Positions 1-9,035 of a DNA stretch of 35,049 bases are shown here, one piece after another. This stretch comes from Planctomycetales bacterium (lineage in GTDB: Bacteria > Planctomycetota > Planctomycetia > Isosphaerales > Isosphaeraceae), in the NCBI GenBank assembly GCA_027459775.1, contig DAIDHE010000270.1, forward strand, positions 1 through 35,049, in the 5' to 3' direction. A program made the translations under genes and the position numbers. The notes beneath the pieces were generated by a model that was not told the DNA's origin, searched no databases, and was given only the letters and a program-made list of their open reading frames with translations. Each line of letters begins with the position of its first letter. Positions within the stretch are counted from its first letter, which is position 1.

Positions 1-392
1 TCGGGAATCGTTCCTGGCGCTTCCGCCGCACGCAGTCGGGCTTTTTCAAGCTGGCGGATCGTGAGATCGCTGAGCTGGCCCTTTTGCTCGAGAAATCGCT
101 GGATTGCCTTGATGAAATCCGGCTGGCCCACAAACCGCGACAACTCAACGTTCCGTTTGACTTGCTCCTCCGTGTGCGCAAGGCTGACATCGGTCGAGGC
201 GGCCCAGCTTGCCTCTTGCGCCGCCGTTTCGAGCGGCAGCCAGCCCTGGACGTAGGTCTCCAAAAACGCGCGGGCCTCTTGCTCGAGGGTCACGGTCGAG
301 GCGCGAACGGCGGCCTCGAAGCCCCCGGCGGTCGCTGCTAGGGCGCCTCTGAGAAAATCACGACGACCGGCGATGTGGCCAGGCTTGGTCAT
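1..392 (-). CDS. M2 (ACE-like) family metallopeptidase, N-terminal part
   Basis: The reading frame starts at ATG 392 and stays open to the window edge, so only about 130 N-terminal residues are visible. Residues 10-25 form a Tat-like export signal (GRRDFLRGALAATAGG), implying a periplasmic product. The following segment (ARAFLETYVQGWLPLETAAQ, then WAASTDVSLAHTEEQ and FVGQPDFIKAIQRFL) resembles the helical N-terminal lid of bacterial angiotensin-converting-enzyme-like peptidases. The zinc motif HExxH would lie outside the window, so catalytic competence cannot be judged. No strong Shine-Dalgarno sequence precedes the start. The gene is divergent from the hydrolase-like gene at 679, so 393-678 must hold both promoters. 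The family call rests on remembered similarity of the lid region only. Confidence 0.6.
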   Translation of the reverse strand, partial: MTKPGHIAGRRDFLRGALAATAGGFEAAVRASTVTLEQEARAFLETYVQGWLPLETAAQEASWAASTDVSLAHTEEQVKRNVELSRFVGQPDFIKAIQRFLEQKGQLSDLTIRQLEKARLRAAEAPGTIP

Positions 393-570
393 GGCGTGTC
401 GAACTCACTGTTGCTTGGAGAGGCGAAAAGAAAGAAGGCGGCCTTAGCGGTCCAGAGCCGCGCCCAGATAAGGCCAAGGATGCCGATGAGTGGTGGCGGT
501 CTGCAAGAGGCAAGGGGTGACGAAGAATACGATCGCGCGGCGTGATGAGGCAGTTTTGGGCTCGAGAGCC

Positions 571-599
571 GTGGTTTGCACTTGTTCAGCGAATACAAT
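571..599 (+). promoter_or_regulatory. Candidate promoter for the 679 gene
   Basis: A good -10 hexamer TACAAT lies at 594-599, about 80 bases before the ATG at 679. The -35 region around 571-576 (GTGGTT) is poor, so the assignment rests mainly on the -10 and on position between two divergent genes. Confidence 0.25.
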
Positions 600-678
600 G
601 GTTTTAGGATAAGATGATCTGATGCCGGGGGTGATCCGGAAGGATTGCTTCGAGGTCGCGACGGGCGGAGGGATCGCA

Positions 679-1869
679 ATGCGAATCGTACGCGAGTTCT
701 GGGTTTGGAAGGCCGTCATCGTGGTCGCGGTGTCGTTAGGGTTGATCGGCACGGCGCTAGCGCAAGCGCAGCGAACCAAGCGAGAGCCGCGGAAAGCAAA
801 TCGCGAGGCGGCCGGCGCGCCGCTCAAGAAGCCCCGTCCCGACGCCGCCGACCCACTTGCCGTGGGCTTGGGCCAGATGACGAAAAAGGCGACCGCCGGG
901 GGATTTCATTACACGTTTCACCTGAAGTCGTACGACGGCGCCCCGCTCGCGGCCAGCTATTACCCGGCGAAGTCGGGCCCATCCGCGCCGGTGGTCATGC
1001 TGGTTCACGAAGCTGGGCGCTCGCGCAAGGATTTTGAGGACGCCGTGCTCGACCTCAAGGGCCAAGGTCTGGCCGAGCACCTCCAAGGCTTGGGCTTCGC
1101 CGTTCTGTCCTACGACCTCCGCGGTCAGGGCCAAAACCCGCGCCGACCCATGTCGTCCGGAGACCGCACGCTTTTCATCGGAGATCTTCAAGCGGCTTAT
1201 TTCTTTCTCGTCGATCGCCATAATCGCGGTGATCTGAATCTGACCAAGCTGGGGATCGTCGCCCTGGGCTCTTCGGCCAACATGGTCGCCGCTTGGGCCA
1301 TCCAGCCGGGTGCGGCCGTTACCACCGAAGGCCGGATGAGCGATGTCAACGCCCTCGTGATGGTTTCGCCCAAGCCCGATGGTTTCGGCTATATCCTGGG
1401 GCACCTTGTCAACACCCTCACCCCGCGGATCCCGCTGCTGCTTCAGGCCGGCGAGCGCGACGTCCCGTCCAAGGACGCCATTCAGTCGGTTCGCGCCCGC
1501 GTCGAGCGCGCCCGGCTCAACAAGATCGAGCTCTATCCTTCGTCGTTGCAAGGTTATAAACTCCTACGTCTCGAACCCAAAGCCGCACTGGGCATCGTGC
1601 GATTTCTCGACGGAACGCTCAAGAATCGAGCCGTTGAGTGGGAACCGCGATACAACCTGACGCCAATCTCGTACAGCGGCATTCACGTCGTCGCCAATAC
1701 AAAAACGTCGAGCGCCGCCGCCAAATCCAAGGACGTCCCCGCCAAGGCCGAACCAGCCCCCGCCAAGGCCGCACCAGCGCCCGCCAAGGCCGCTCCCCCC
1801 GATCCCAAGCCGGCCCCCGCGAAGGAGGCTGCTCCTCCCGCTCCCAAACCCGCTGCGCCCGGCAACTGA
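679..1869 (+). CDS. Secreted alpha/beta-hydrolase-like protein with Ala-Pro-Lys tail
   Basis: The ATG at 679 is chosen over an in-frame ATG at 622 because GGAGGG lies just before it and because it opens a clean signal peptide (hydrophobic residues about 8-30, likely cleaved after ALAQA). The mature part looks like a dienelactone-hydrolase-type alpha/beta fold: PVVMLVHEAG for the oxyanion strand, then SYDLRGQGQNPR, then a putative nucleophile elbow VALGSSANM. That elbow is G-S-S-A-N rather than GxSxG, so catalysis is uncertain. The last about 55 residues are low-complexity, built from repeated APAKAAP units and proline, and could span the envelope or bind polymer. Length is 396 residues. The substrate cannot be inferred. 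Confidence 0.6.
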   Translation: MRIVREFWVWKAVIVVAVSLGLIGTALAQAQRTKREPRKANREAAGAPLKKPRPDAADPLAVGLGQMTKKATAGGFHYTFHLKSYDGAPLAASYYPAKSGPSAPVVMLVHEAGRSRKDFEDAVLDLKGQGLAEHLQGLGFAVLSYDLRGQGQNPRRPMSSGDRTLFIGDLQAAYFFLVDRHNRGDLNLTKLGIVALGSSANMVAAWAIQPGAAVTTEGRMSDVNALVMVSPKPDGFGYILGHLVNTLTPRIPLLLQAGERDVPSKDAIQSVRARVERARLNKIELYPSSLQGYKLLRLEPKAALGIVRFLDGTLKNRAVEWEPRYNLTPISYSGIHVVANTKTSSAAAKSKDVPAKAEPAPAKAAPAPAKAAPPDPKPAPAKEAAPPAPKPAAPGN

Positions 1870-2046
1870 AACCCCAATGTCAACCCAGGCCCAATCAAAC
1901 CCGACCGAACAACGCCCCTTTCCAAAATCACGGCAAAGCCTACAATAAATTCGTGTGGGACAATTGTCATAGTGTGTCGTCGCCACCGAGCCGCGGGCGA
2001 CGGCAATCGAGCCAAACGGGATCGGCATCTCGAGGAGTGGATCTCG

Positions 2047-2730
2047 ATGACTTACGTCTCGGAAGACCCGTGGATGATCGTGCTGAGCCTGGTTCTGCTA
2101 GGTGGATCTTTCTTGATTGCACTCAAGACCACGGGCCAGGGAAAGTATCTGATCTGGGCGGCGTCAGCGCTGGGCTTGGCCGGGCTGCTCCTGGCCGTGG
2201 AGTGGTTTTGGGTGACGGACAACGAGCGGATCGAGCGGGTGGTCTACGACCTCAGGCGGGCCGTGGCCGCATCCGATGTCGAGGGGGTGCTGGTTCATCT
2301 GACGCCCGATGTCGAGTATTCCCAGGGCGAGCTCACACTGTCGAGCGATGGGACGCGCGACCTGGTGCGGAACAACCTGAGCCGTGCGAAGTTCGACTTT
2401 GTCCGCGTGAGCGACCTTCGCACGAGCCATGGCGAGCAATCGCGGCGCGGCGCGGCCGAGTTTCGGGTGTATGCCAAGGGAAGCCTGGATACGTCGCTGG
2501 CCACCTTGAGCATGGGGACTGCCGACTCGGCCTGGTCGCTGGGTTTTGAGGAGACCTCGAAAGGCGTGTGGAAGGTCAACCGAATCACCGCGCTCTCCGC
2601 GCCCCAGGGAATCATGACCTCGACGCCAGCCCCGATCAACGGCGGACTCGGACTGGATCCCGGACGGATTCGCCGGCTTGCCTCGCCGCGCTCTTTCGGC
2701 CGCGGGGCGCCGGGAAGCCGCAACCCGTAA
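2047..2730 (+). CDS. Membrane-anchored protein with NTF2-like domain
   Basis: The ATG at 2047 is preceded by GAGGAG at the right distance, and the protein then begins with two hydrophobic helices (about residues 10-25 and 34-54), giving 227 residues. After the helices comes a soluble part starting with RIERVVYDLRRAVAASDVEG and VLVHLTPDVEY, which looks like a SnoaL/NTF2-type fold as seen in many planctomycete inner-membrane proteins of unknown role. The tail is Gly/Arg/Pro-rich and probably disordered. There is no catalytic signature. It converges on the lipoprotein-like gene downstream, with a gap of about 45 bases. The function is unknown. Confidence 0.65.
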   Translation: MTYVSEDPWMIVLSLVLLGGSFLIALKTTGQGKYLIWAASALGLAGLLLAVEWFWVTDNERIERVVYDLRRAVAASDVEGVLVHLTPDVEYSQGELTLSSDGTRDLVRNNLSRAKFDFVRVSDLRTSHGEQSRRGAAEFRVYAKGSLDTSLATLSMGTADSAWSLGFEETSKGVWKVNRITALSAPQGIMTSTPAPINGGLGLDPGRIRRLASPRSFGRGAPGSRNP

Positions 2731-2776
2731 GCCCGACCCGCCGCGCCCGGGTGCATGGAACGTCGTATCCACATTC

Positions 2777-3313
2777 TCAGCGCGGACCGGGCTGATTCTT
2801 GATATCAGGATATTCGAGGATGATAAGCTTGTGCTCCTTCTCGTCGTACCCATACTTTTGATATGGGGGGAGCTGGGGCAGGGCGATGTTGTTGGCCTTG
2901 ATGATCTCGGCCATGAACTCGTCATAGTCCTTGGGAAACCGATCGTTGGTCGCGTGATACAGGTCGAGAGCGTGCTGGATCGAAAGAATCGCCGTCTGGC
3001 CGATGATCGAGACATAGGCGTTTCCCTGAAGACTGATCGGATCCTTGGCAACGATCCGGGTCGAGCCCACCTGGGCGCCTCCCTTTTGAAGCTCGACAGC
3101 GGCGTTCCGCACATCCTGGGTGCGCTGACCGATGATGGGACCGGAATTCGCTGGGGCCTGGGCTTTTGCACCTGTGCCCGCGGGCTTTGATCCTGGGTTG
3201 CGCTCTTCCTCGCAACCAGCCGTCGCCACGATCAGGCAGACGGCCAGACCATGGATCCGCCATGATGAGAATCCCACGGGCGATCGATTCCAGCAGCGAA
3301 AGCGGAGTGACAT
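2777..3313 (-). CDS. Lipoprotein-like exported protein, unknown function
   Basis: The ATG at 3313 is preceded on its strand by GGAG about nine bases upstream. The N-terminus is basic, then hydrophobic (GLAVCLIVATAGCEEE). The Cys after ATAG is a possible lipidation site, although the lipobox is imperfect. A short Pro/Ala/Gly linker follows, then a conserved-looking helical part: SIIGQTAILSIQHALDLYHA, then NDRFPKDYDEFMAEIIKAN. This resembles the small alpha/beta part of planctomycete proteins related to pseudopilin C-terminal domains, but no named family is recognised. It begins 38 bases after the surE stop on the same strand, so co-transcription with surE is likely. Length is 178 residues. Confidence 0.65.
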   Translation of the reverse strand: MSLRFRCWNRSPVGFSSWRIHGLAVCLIVATAGCEEERNPGSKPAGTGAKAQAPANSGPIIGQRTQDVRNAAVELQKGGAQVGSTRIVAKDPISLQGNAYVSIIGQTAILSIQHALDLYHATNDRFPKDYDEFMAEIIKANNIALPQLPPYQKYGYDEKEHKLIILEYPDIKNQPGPR

Positions 3314-3351
3314 GACTGGTGCTCCAGGGGTCGAGTCCGCCGCGATCCCGG

Positions 3352-4110
3352 CTAGTCCCATTTCCAGGCGGCGACCTGACGGATCTCGTCGTAACGGGTG
3401 AGGTCAAAATGAAGCGGGGTCACCGTGATATATCCCTCGCAGAGGCCGGTGACGTCGGTCTCGGGCCCTTCGAGGTGATACGGCGGGTTGTAGGTCATCC
3501 AGTAATAGGTGCGCCCGCGGGGGTCTTGCCTGCGCTCGAACCCCTCGCCGTATCGACCGAGCCCCATAGGCACCACGCGAACGCCCCGCGGCTCGCCGCG
3601 CGAGTGGGCGGGCAGATTGACGTTATAGAGCGAGCCGGCCGGCGGGTTGTTGGCCAGGATTTTCTGGATGACCCTGGCCGCGTGGGCGGCCGCGTGGCGA
3701 TAGTCGAAATGCTCGGACAGTTCCAGCGAGACCGCGATCGAGGTGATCTTGAAAAAGGCCCCCTCAATGGCCGCCGCGACAGTACCCGAATAGAGCACGT
3801 TGATGCCTGCGTTCGAGCCGGAATTGATCCCCGAGACGATGAGATCCGGAGGCCGGGGCAAGAGCTCGCAGATCCCCAGTTTCACGCTGTCGGCGGGGCT
3901 CCCCTCGACCATCCAGCCCAGGATCGCGCCATCCTCGTCGTCGACCTGCTTGACAACCAGGGGCGAGAGCAGCGTGATCGAGTGCCCGACGCCGCTTTGT
4001 TCCTTGGCCGGCGCCACGACGGTGACCTCGCCGAGCTTCATGAGCTCCTTGCGCAGGGCGCGAAGCCCAGGCGCGAATACACCGTCGTCATTCGTCAGAA
4101 GAATCTGCAT
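3352..4110 (-). CDS. surE: 5'/3'-nucleotidase SurE
   Basis: SurE is a metal-dependent nucleoside-monophosphate phosphatase linked to stationary-phase survival and nucleotide salvage. The start at 4110 gives the typical N-terminus MQILLTNDDGVFAPGL, with the metal-binding Asp-Asp pair at residues 8-9. Other hallmarks are VAPAKEQSGVGHSIT, then SPADSVKLG, then the SGINSGSNAGINVLYSGTV segment carrying the family Asn and Ser ligands. Length is 252 residues, normal for the family. The frame is open further upstream to 4431, but that part is not SurE-like and is left out. The gene probably heads a two-gene operon with the lipoprotein-like gene. Confidence 0.95.
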   Translation of the reverse strand: MQILLTNDDGVFAPGLRALRKELMKLGEVTVVAPAKEQSGVGHSITLLSPLVVKQVDDEDGAILGWMVEGSPADSVKLGICELLPRPPDLIVSGINSGSNAGINVLYSGTVAAAIEGAFFKITSIAVSLELSEHFDYRHAAAHAARVIQKILANNPPAGSLYNVNLPAHSRGEPRGVRVVPMGLGRYGEGFERRQDPRGRTYYWMTYNPPYHLEGPETDVTGLCEGYITVTPLHFDLTRYDEIRQVAAWKWD

Positions 4111-5525
4111 CAGCGCGATTTCGCCCCTCGAGAGATGCGGCTTGCCTTGTTCCTGGCGATCGTAACGGGATGCGCCAAGAACCGTCAATCGTTGCCTCCG
4201 CCGTGAACGGAAGGGCGGGCGTCTGGAAATCCAGATTCTGACCTGAACCACCGCGCCATTCCTCGACGCCACGAGGTCGGTGGCTGAGAATGGCGCTCCA
4301 GCCCTTGTTTGGGATCGTGAAGGGCGCATCTCGCCCGGTGATGGCGTCCGATGGCGCAAGTGCAAGGGGTTTTTTGCCTTTGAATTCCATGTGTCGTGCT
4401 TCAGCGTGGCACAATGCGGCAGTTTCGACATCTTTTTGACGCGGTTTTCGAGGGATCCGACGCACTTTGGAGGGTCATTTCGAGCATCATGCGACGCCTT
4501 CGCGCGTCGAAAGCCCTGGCTTGGCCCCTGGACCAGCCCGTCATCCCGAGGCCGTCGGATAGGTTGTCGCGTACCGCCGATGTCATGCCAAGGGCCTTGA
4601 AAACAAGGTGGCTGAAACCCGCCATGGTGGGTGTGCTCCGAGGATTGCCATGACTGACTTCCGGAACACGTTCGCCGGGAACAAGGGTGCGATGAGCGAT
4701 CGTTCTCGCGAGACCCGAGGCGGTCGACATGAGAAAGCGAACCGCGCCGAGCCCGAAAAGCTGCTCCGCATCGCGTGCGTTGAACCGCCCTGGTCCCTCA
4801 TCGCGCGCTCCCTCGCGCACATGGTTGGCGCATCCTCTCGCGCCCATCACAACCCGTCCTATCAGACTAACGCCGGTTTTGGTTCCCTTGATTGCAACCG
4901 CGCTGGATTTGCTTGATCCTTGATCGTAATTCACATGAGATCAACGAGTTAAAATTTCGAAAAAAAGTTTCGAGCCGTCCATTGTCGCGCGCCCCGACCA
5001 GTCACCTGGCCATGTGCCGCCGACTGTGACGGACGAGACCGTCCCTTGGCGGTATCGCTCTCAGGAGCTCGTGAGCCAGACCCCATTCGCTCGAGTCCGT
5101 CGCCATCGAGTGTCGAGCAGCGATGCCGGGACGGCGCGCGACTTCCAACGCGCGCGAGGCGTCGAGAGTTCCACGCCTGCCCAACCCCTTGCACCAAGGC
5201 GATTCGCATCCAATGATGGTTGCGGCACGGACGCGGGACCGGGCGCCGCGGCAACGCAACCCGAGCGCCGACCCTGGGACCATGACCAAAGAAACGCGGC
5301 ACCCGCCACGGCCGACCTCCCCGTTGTTCACCTTCGGGATTAATGCGAATGCGATAAATTGTTCATGAACGAATATGTTGTTCAAGAACCCCGTCCTGCA
5401 AGGCCCCGATTTCTCTGCTTGACGCTGAACGATTGCAGCGGACGTCGAGGCGGAAAACGACGATTGACATCGGTCACGAAAACGGGCGACTCGCAAGAAC
5501 ATCGGGAAACCAGACAGGCGGTTCC
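4111..5525. other. Gene-poor region of 1.4 kb
   Basis: No convincing coding sequence, tRNA or mobile gene was found here. Several short open frames exist on both strands, but none has a good ribosome binding site or recognisable protein motifs. The stretch 4530-4740 (for example GTCATCCCGAGGCC, GGAACAAGGGTGCGATGAGC) looks like decayed dispersed intergenic repeat sequence. Base composition drops towards AT near 4935-4970 and 5335-5390. The 3' end carries the twin palindromes listed separately and must hold the defence operon promoter. Confidence 0.6.
5359..5389 (+). promoter_or_regulatory. Twin palindromic boxes upstream of defence operon
   Basis: Two near-identical 12-mers, TTGTTCATGAAC at 5359-5370 and TTGTTCAAGAAC at 5378-5389, are spaced 19 bases start to start, close to two helical turns. 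Each contains the dyad GTTC-NN-GAAC. A further half-box TTGTTCA lies at 5324-5330. The arrangement is typical of a dimeric repressor binding cooperatively next to a promoter, about 140 bases ahead of the helicase ATG. The regulator is not known, and no regulator gene sits beside it. Confidence 0.45.
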
Positions 5526-8500
5526 ATGGCGAGACTCGAATCGATTAGGCGCGGGGCGGCCGTGAGAGGCATCCTTCTCGACGGTCTCGTCACGATCGGC
5601 GACGTGCGCTGGCTCGGGACGGTCGCCATCGAGGTCACCTATAAGGACAGCGCGGGAAGACTCGGCAACGAATTGCTCTACCGCGACCGTGAGCCGACGC
5701 TCGAAATCGTGGAGGCGGGCAGGCCCTGGAGCTTCGACGGCGACGGTGCGCTGTTCCGCTTGCTTTCCGAGGCGAACCGCATCCGCCTGGCCTACCTTTT
5801 TGATCCGCTGCTTGCCGTCCATACGTCGCTCGTCGAGCCCTTGCCGCACCAGATTACCGCGGTCTACGGCGAGATGCTTTCCCGCCAACCACTCCGGTTT
5901 CTCCTGGCGGACGATCCCGGGGCCGGCAAGACGATCATGACCGGCCTTTTCATCCGCGAGCTGGTCGCCCGAGGCGATCTTCAGCGCTGCCTCATCGTCT
6001 GCCCGGGCAATCTCGTCGAGCAATGGCAGGACGAGCTCGACCGCAAATTTCACCTGCCGTTCGAGATCATGACCAAGGACGCCCTGGAGGCGGCAAGGAC
6101 CGGCAACTGGTTCAACGAAGTTTCCCTGGCCATCTGCCGCCTCGACACGCTCAGCCGGAACGAGAATACACAGGCCAAACTCCAGCGGACCGACTGGGAT
6201 CTGATCGTCTGCGACGAGGCTCACAAGCTGAGCGCGACCTATTTCGGCAACGAGGTCAAGCACACGAAACGCTACCGGCTCGGCCAGTTGCTCTCGACCT
6301 TGACCCGCCAGTTCCTGCTTCTGACCGCCACGCCGCATAACGGCAAGGAGGCGGACTTTCAGCTCTTCATGGCGCTGCTTGACGGCGATCGCTTCGAGGG
6401 CAAGTTCCGCGATGGGGTTCACGTCTCCGACTCTGGCGACATGATGCGTCGGCTGGTCAAGGAACAGCTACTCAAATTCGACGGCACGCCGCTCTTCCCC
6501 GAGCGGAAAGCGTACACGGTCAACTATGCGCTTTCGGACGGGGAAGCCGAGCTCTACAAGGACGTCACCGACTACGTCCGCGAGGAGTTCAACCGGGCCG
6601 AGGCCCTTGAAAATGAGGGCCGAAAAGGAACCGTTGGCTTCGCCCTCACCATCTTGCAGCGCCGCCTGGCATCCTCGCCCGAGGCGATCTACCAATCCCT
6701 GAAGCGCCGCCGCGAACGCCTTGAAGAACGGCTTCGCGAGGTGCAGTTGCTGAAGCAGGGGGCGGATGCCGCTCTCGATTGGAATGCCGGCCTGCCGGCA
6801 CTCTCCGCCGACGACATCGAAGACCTCGACGACGCGCCCGACGCCGAGCTGGAAGAGACCGAGGAGCGGGTCGTCGATCAGGCGTCCGCCGCCCGCACCA
6901 TTGCCGAGCTTCGCGCCGAAATCGATCAGTTGACCGGGCTGGCGCGGACCGCCCTCCGCGTCCGGCAATCCGGCACCGACCGCAAATGGGACGAGCTTTC
7001 GCGGCTTCTCCAGAACAACACCGAGATGTTCGACGCCGACGGGCATCGTCGCAAGCTCGTCATCTTCACGGAGCATCGCGACACGCTGAACTATCTCACC
7101 GAGAGGATTCGCGCGCTCATGGGGCGCCCCGAGGCCGTCGTCATCATTCACGGCGGCGTGGGCCGAGAGGCGCGGCGCAAGGCCGAGGAAGCCTTCAAAC
7201 ACGACAAGGAAGTCGAAATCCTCGTTGCGACCGACGCCGCCGGGGAAGGCATCAACCTGCAGCGCGCACACCTGATGGTGAACTACGACCTACCCTGGAA
7301 CCCCAACCGCCTGGAACAACGGTTCGGCCGCATCCACCGCATCGGGCAGACCGAAGTCTGCCACTTGTGGAACCTCGTCGCCAAGGATACCCGCGAAGGC
7401 GAGGTCTACCACCGGCTCCTCGAAAAGCTCGACGAGGAACGAAACGCGCTCGGCGGCCAGGTCTTTGACGTACTCGGTCAACTGACCTTCGAGGATCGGC
7501 CGCTTCGAGAACTCCTGCTTGAAGCCATCCGCTATGGCGACAAAGCCGAGGTCAAGGCCCGCCTGTTTCAGGTCGTGGATCAGGCACTCGACCGTGAGCA
7601 CCTGCGCGAACTGGTTGAGGGTCGGGCGCTCACCCACGACTCAATGGATGTGACCCGTGTCCGGCAAATCCGCGAGGAGATGGAACGCGCCGACGCCCGC
7701 AGACTGCAACCGCATTTTATCGCCGCGTTCTTCCTGGAAGCGTTCAAATTGCTCGGCGGAACGATCCACGAACGAGAGGCGAACCGCTACGAGATCAAGC
7801 ACGTTCCGGCCGTGATTCGCAACCGCGACCCGGAGATCGGCCGGGGCCAGGCCGTCTTGCAGCGATACGAGCGGGTCACCTTCGACAAGACCCTGATCAG
7901 CATTCCGGGCAAGACCCTGGCGGCATTCGTCTGCCCGGGCCATCCGTTGCTCGATGCCACGCTCGACCTCATCATCGAGCGCCACCGCGACCTGCTGAAA
8001 CGCGGCGCCATCCTGGTCGATGATACGGACGAAGGCGACCAGCCCCGATCACTGCTCTACCTCGAACACTCGATCCAAGACGCCAGGCTCGACCGAGCCG
8101 GGAATCGGCGCGTGGTCTCGAGGAGAATGCAATTCGTCGAAGTGGCGCCGAACGGCGAGGCGAGCACGGCCGGGCCTGCGCCGTATCTCGACTACCGGCC
8201 CATGACGGACGCGGAAGCCACTGACCTGGCGAAGTTTGATTCTCCGAACTGGCTCCGCCAGGATCTCGAAACGCTGGCAACGGTGCACGCCGCGATCCAT
8301 CTGGTTCCACAACATCTGGACGAGCTACGCAAGCGAAAAGAAGAGGTCATCGAAAAGACCAAAGCCGCCGTGCGCGACCGCCTCACCAAGGAAATCAACT
8401 ACTGGGATCACCGCGCCGCTCTGCTCAAGGATCAAGAACTGGCTGGCAAGACCAACGCGAGGCTCAATTCGGGCCTGGCCCGGCAACGGGCCGACAACCT

Positions 8501-9035
8501 GACCGGGCGACTTCAAAAACGGCTTGCCGATCTGGAGCAGGAGCGAAAGCTTTCGGCGCTGCCTCCAGTCGTCCTTGGCGGGGCGATGATCGTTCCCGTG
8601 GGACTGCTCCGAAAGCTCCGTGGCGAAGAGGAGGCCGCACCCACGACCTTTTCCATCGACACCGAACGATCCGAGCGACTGGCGATGGACGCGGTCATGG
8701 CGGCGGAGCGACAGCTGGGTTACGCCCCGCGCGACATCAGCGACCAGAATCTCGGCTACGACATCGAATCATCCATCCCCGGCACGGGACTTCTCCGATT
8801 CATCGAGGTCAAGGGCCGTGTCAGGGGCGCCAAGACCGTCACCATCACCAAGAACGAAATCCTCACCGGCCTCAACAAGCCCGATGACTTCATTCTGGCC
8901 GTGGTGATCATCGATCAGGATTCGACCGAGGTTCGGTATTGCCGCACTCCGTTCGAGAAGGAACCGGACTTCAAGGCGACCAGCGTCAACTATGACCTGG
9001 AAAAACTGCTGGCCCAAGCCAAGGAGCCAGCATGA
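5526..9035 (+). CDS. SNF2-type defence helicase with C-terminal DUF3883-like nuclease domain
   Basis: A large ATP-dependent helicase/translocase of 1169 residues. The ATG at 5526 is used; an in-frame TTG at 5433 is possible but less natural. Motif I (DDPGAGKT) is near residue 128, the DEAH box at 230-233, motif III (TATPHNG) at 267, and the helicase C-terminal motifs V/VI (GEGINLQ..., then FGRIHRIGQ) near 575-608. An acidic coiled-coil insert follows the first helicase lobe. Near the end, FIEVKGR places a Glu-x-Lys pair at about residue 1094, as in DUF3883/PD-(D/E)xK-like domains. Such helicases occur beside DUF1156 methylases in anti-phage islands and are related to DISARM DrmD. It is translationally coupled to the next gene by an ATGA overlap. 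The gene appears intact. Confidence 0.88.
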   Translation: MARLESIRRGAAVRGILLDGLVTIGDVRWLGTVAIEVTYKDSAGRLGNELLYRDREPTLEIVEAGRPWSFDGDGALFRLLSEANRIRLAYLFDPLLAVHTSLVEPLPHQITAVYGEMLSRQPLRFLLADDPGAGKTIMTGLFIRELVARGDLQRCLIVCPGNLVEQWQDELDRKFHLPFEIMTKDALEAARTGNWFNEVSLAICRLDTLSRNENTQAKLQRTDWDLIVCDEAHKLSATYFGNEVKHTKRYRLGQLLSTLTRQFLLLTATPHNGKEADFQLFMALLDGDRFEGKFRDGVHVSDSGDMMRRLVKEQLLKFDGTPLFPERKAYTVNYALSDGEAELYKDVTDYVREEFNRAEALENEGRKGTVGFALTILQRRLASSPEAIYQSLKRRRERLEERLREVQLLKQGADAALDWNAGLPALSADDIEDLDDAPDAELEETEERVVDQASAARTIAELRAEIDQLTGLARTALRVRQSGTDRKWDELSRLLQNNTEMFDADGHRRKLVIFTEHRDTLNYLTERIRALMGRPEAVVIIHGGVGREARRKAEEAFKHDKEVEILVATDAAGEGINLQRAHLMVNYDLPWNPNRLEQRFGRIHRIGQTEVCHLWNLVAKDTREGEVYHRLLEKLDEERNALGGQVFDVLGQLTFEDRPLRELLLEAIRYGDKAEVKARLFQVVDQALDREHLRELVEGRALTHDSMDVTRVRQIREEMERADARRLQPHFIAAFFLEAFKLLGGTIHEREANRYEIKHVPAVIRNRDPEIGRGQAVLQRYERVTFDKTLISIPGKTLAAFVCPGHPLLDATLDLIIERHRDLLKRGAILVDDTDEGDQPRSLLYLEHSIQDARLDRAGNRRVVSRRMQFVEVAPNGEASTAGPAPYLDYRPMTDAEATDLAKFDSPNWLRQDLETLATVHAAIHLVPQHLDELRKRKEEVIEKTKAAVRDRLTKEINYWDHRAALLKDQELAGKTNARLNSGLARQRADNLTGRLQKRLADLEQERKLSALPPVVLGGAMIVPVGLLRKLRGEEEAAPTTFSIDTERSERLAMDAVMAAERQLGYAPRDISDQNLGYDIESSIPGTGLLRFIEVKGRVRGAKTVTITKNEILTGLNKPDDFILAVVIIDQDSTEVRYCRTPFEKEPDFKATSVNYDLEKLLAQAKEPA

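Noticed and set aside
4401-4934. A 177-codon minus-strand open frame in the gene-poor region
   Set aside because: Composition is Arg/Ser-rich with no recognisable motif, no ribosome binding site, and it spans what looks like decayed repeat sequence.
5382-6422. A 346-codon minus-strand frame over the helicase start
   Set aside because: It overlaps the well-supported helicase gene antisense and has no family-like sequence; it is a codon-usage shadow.
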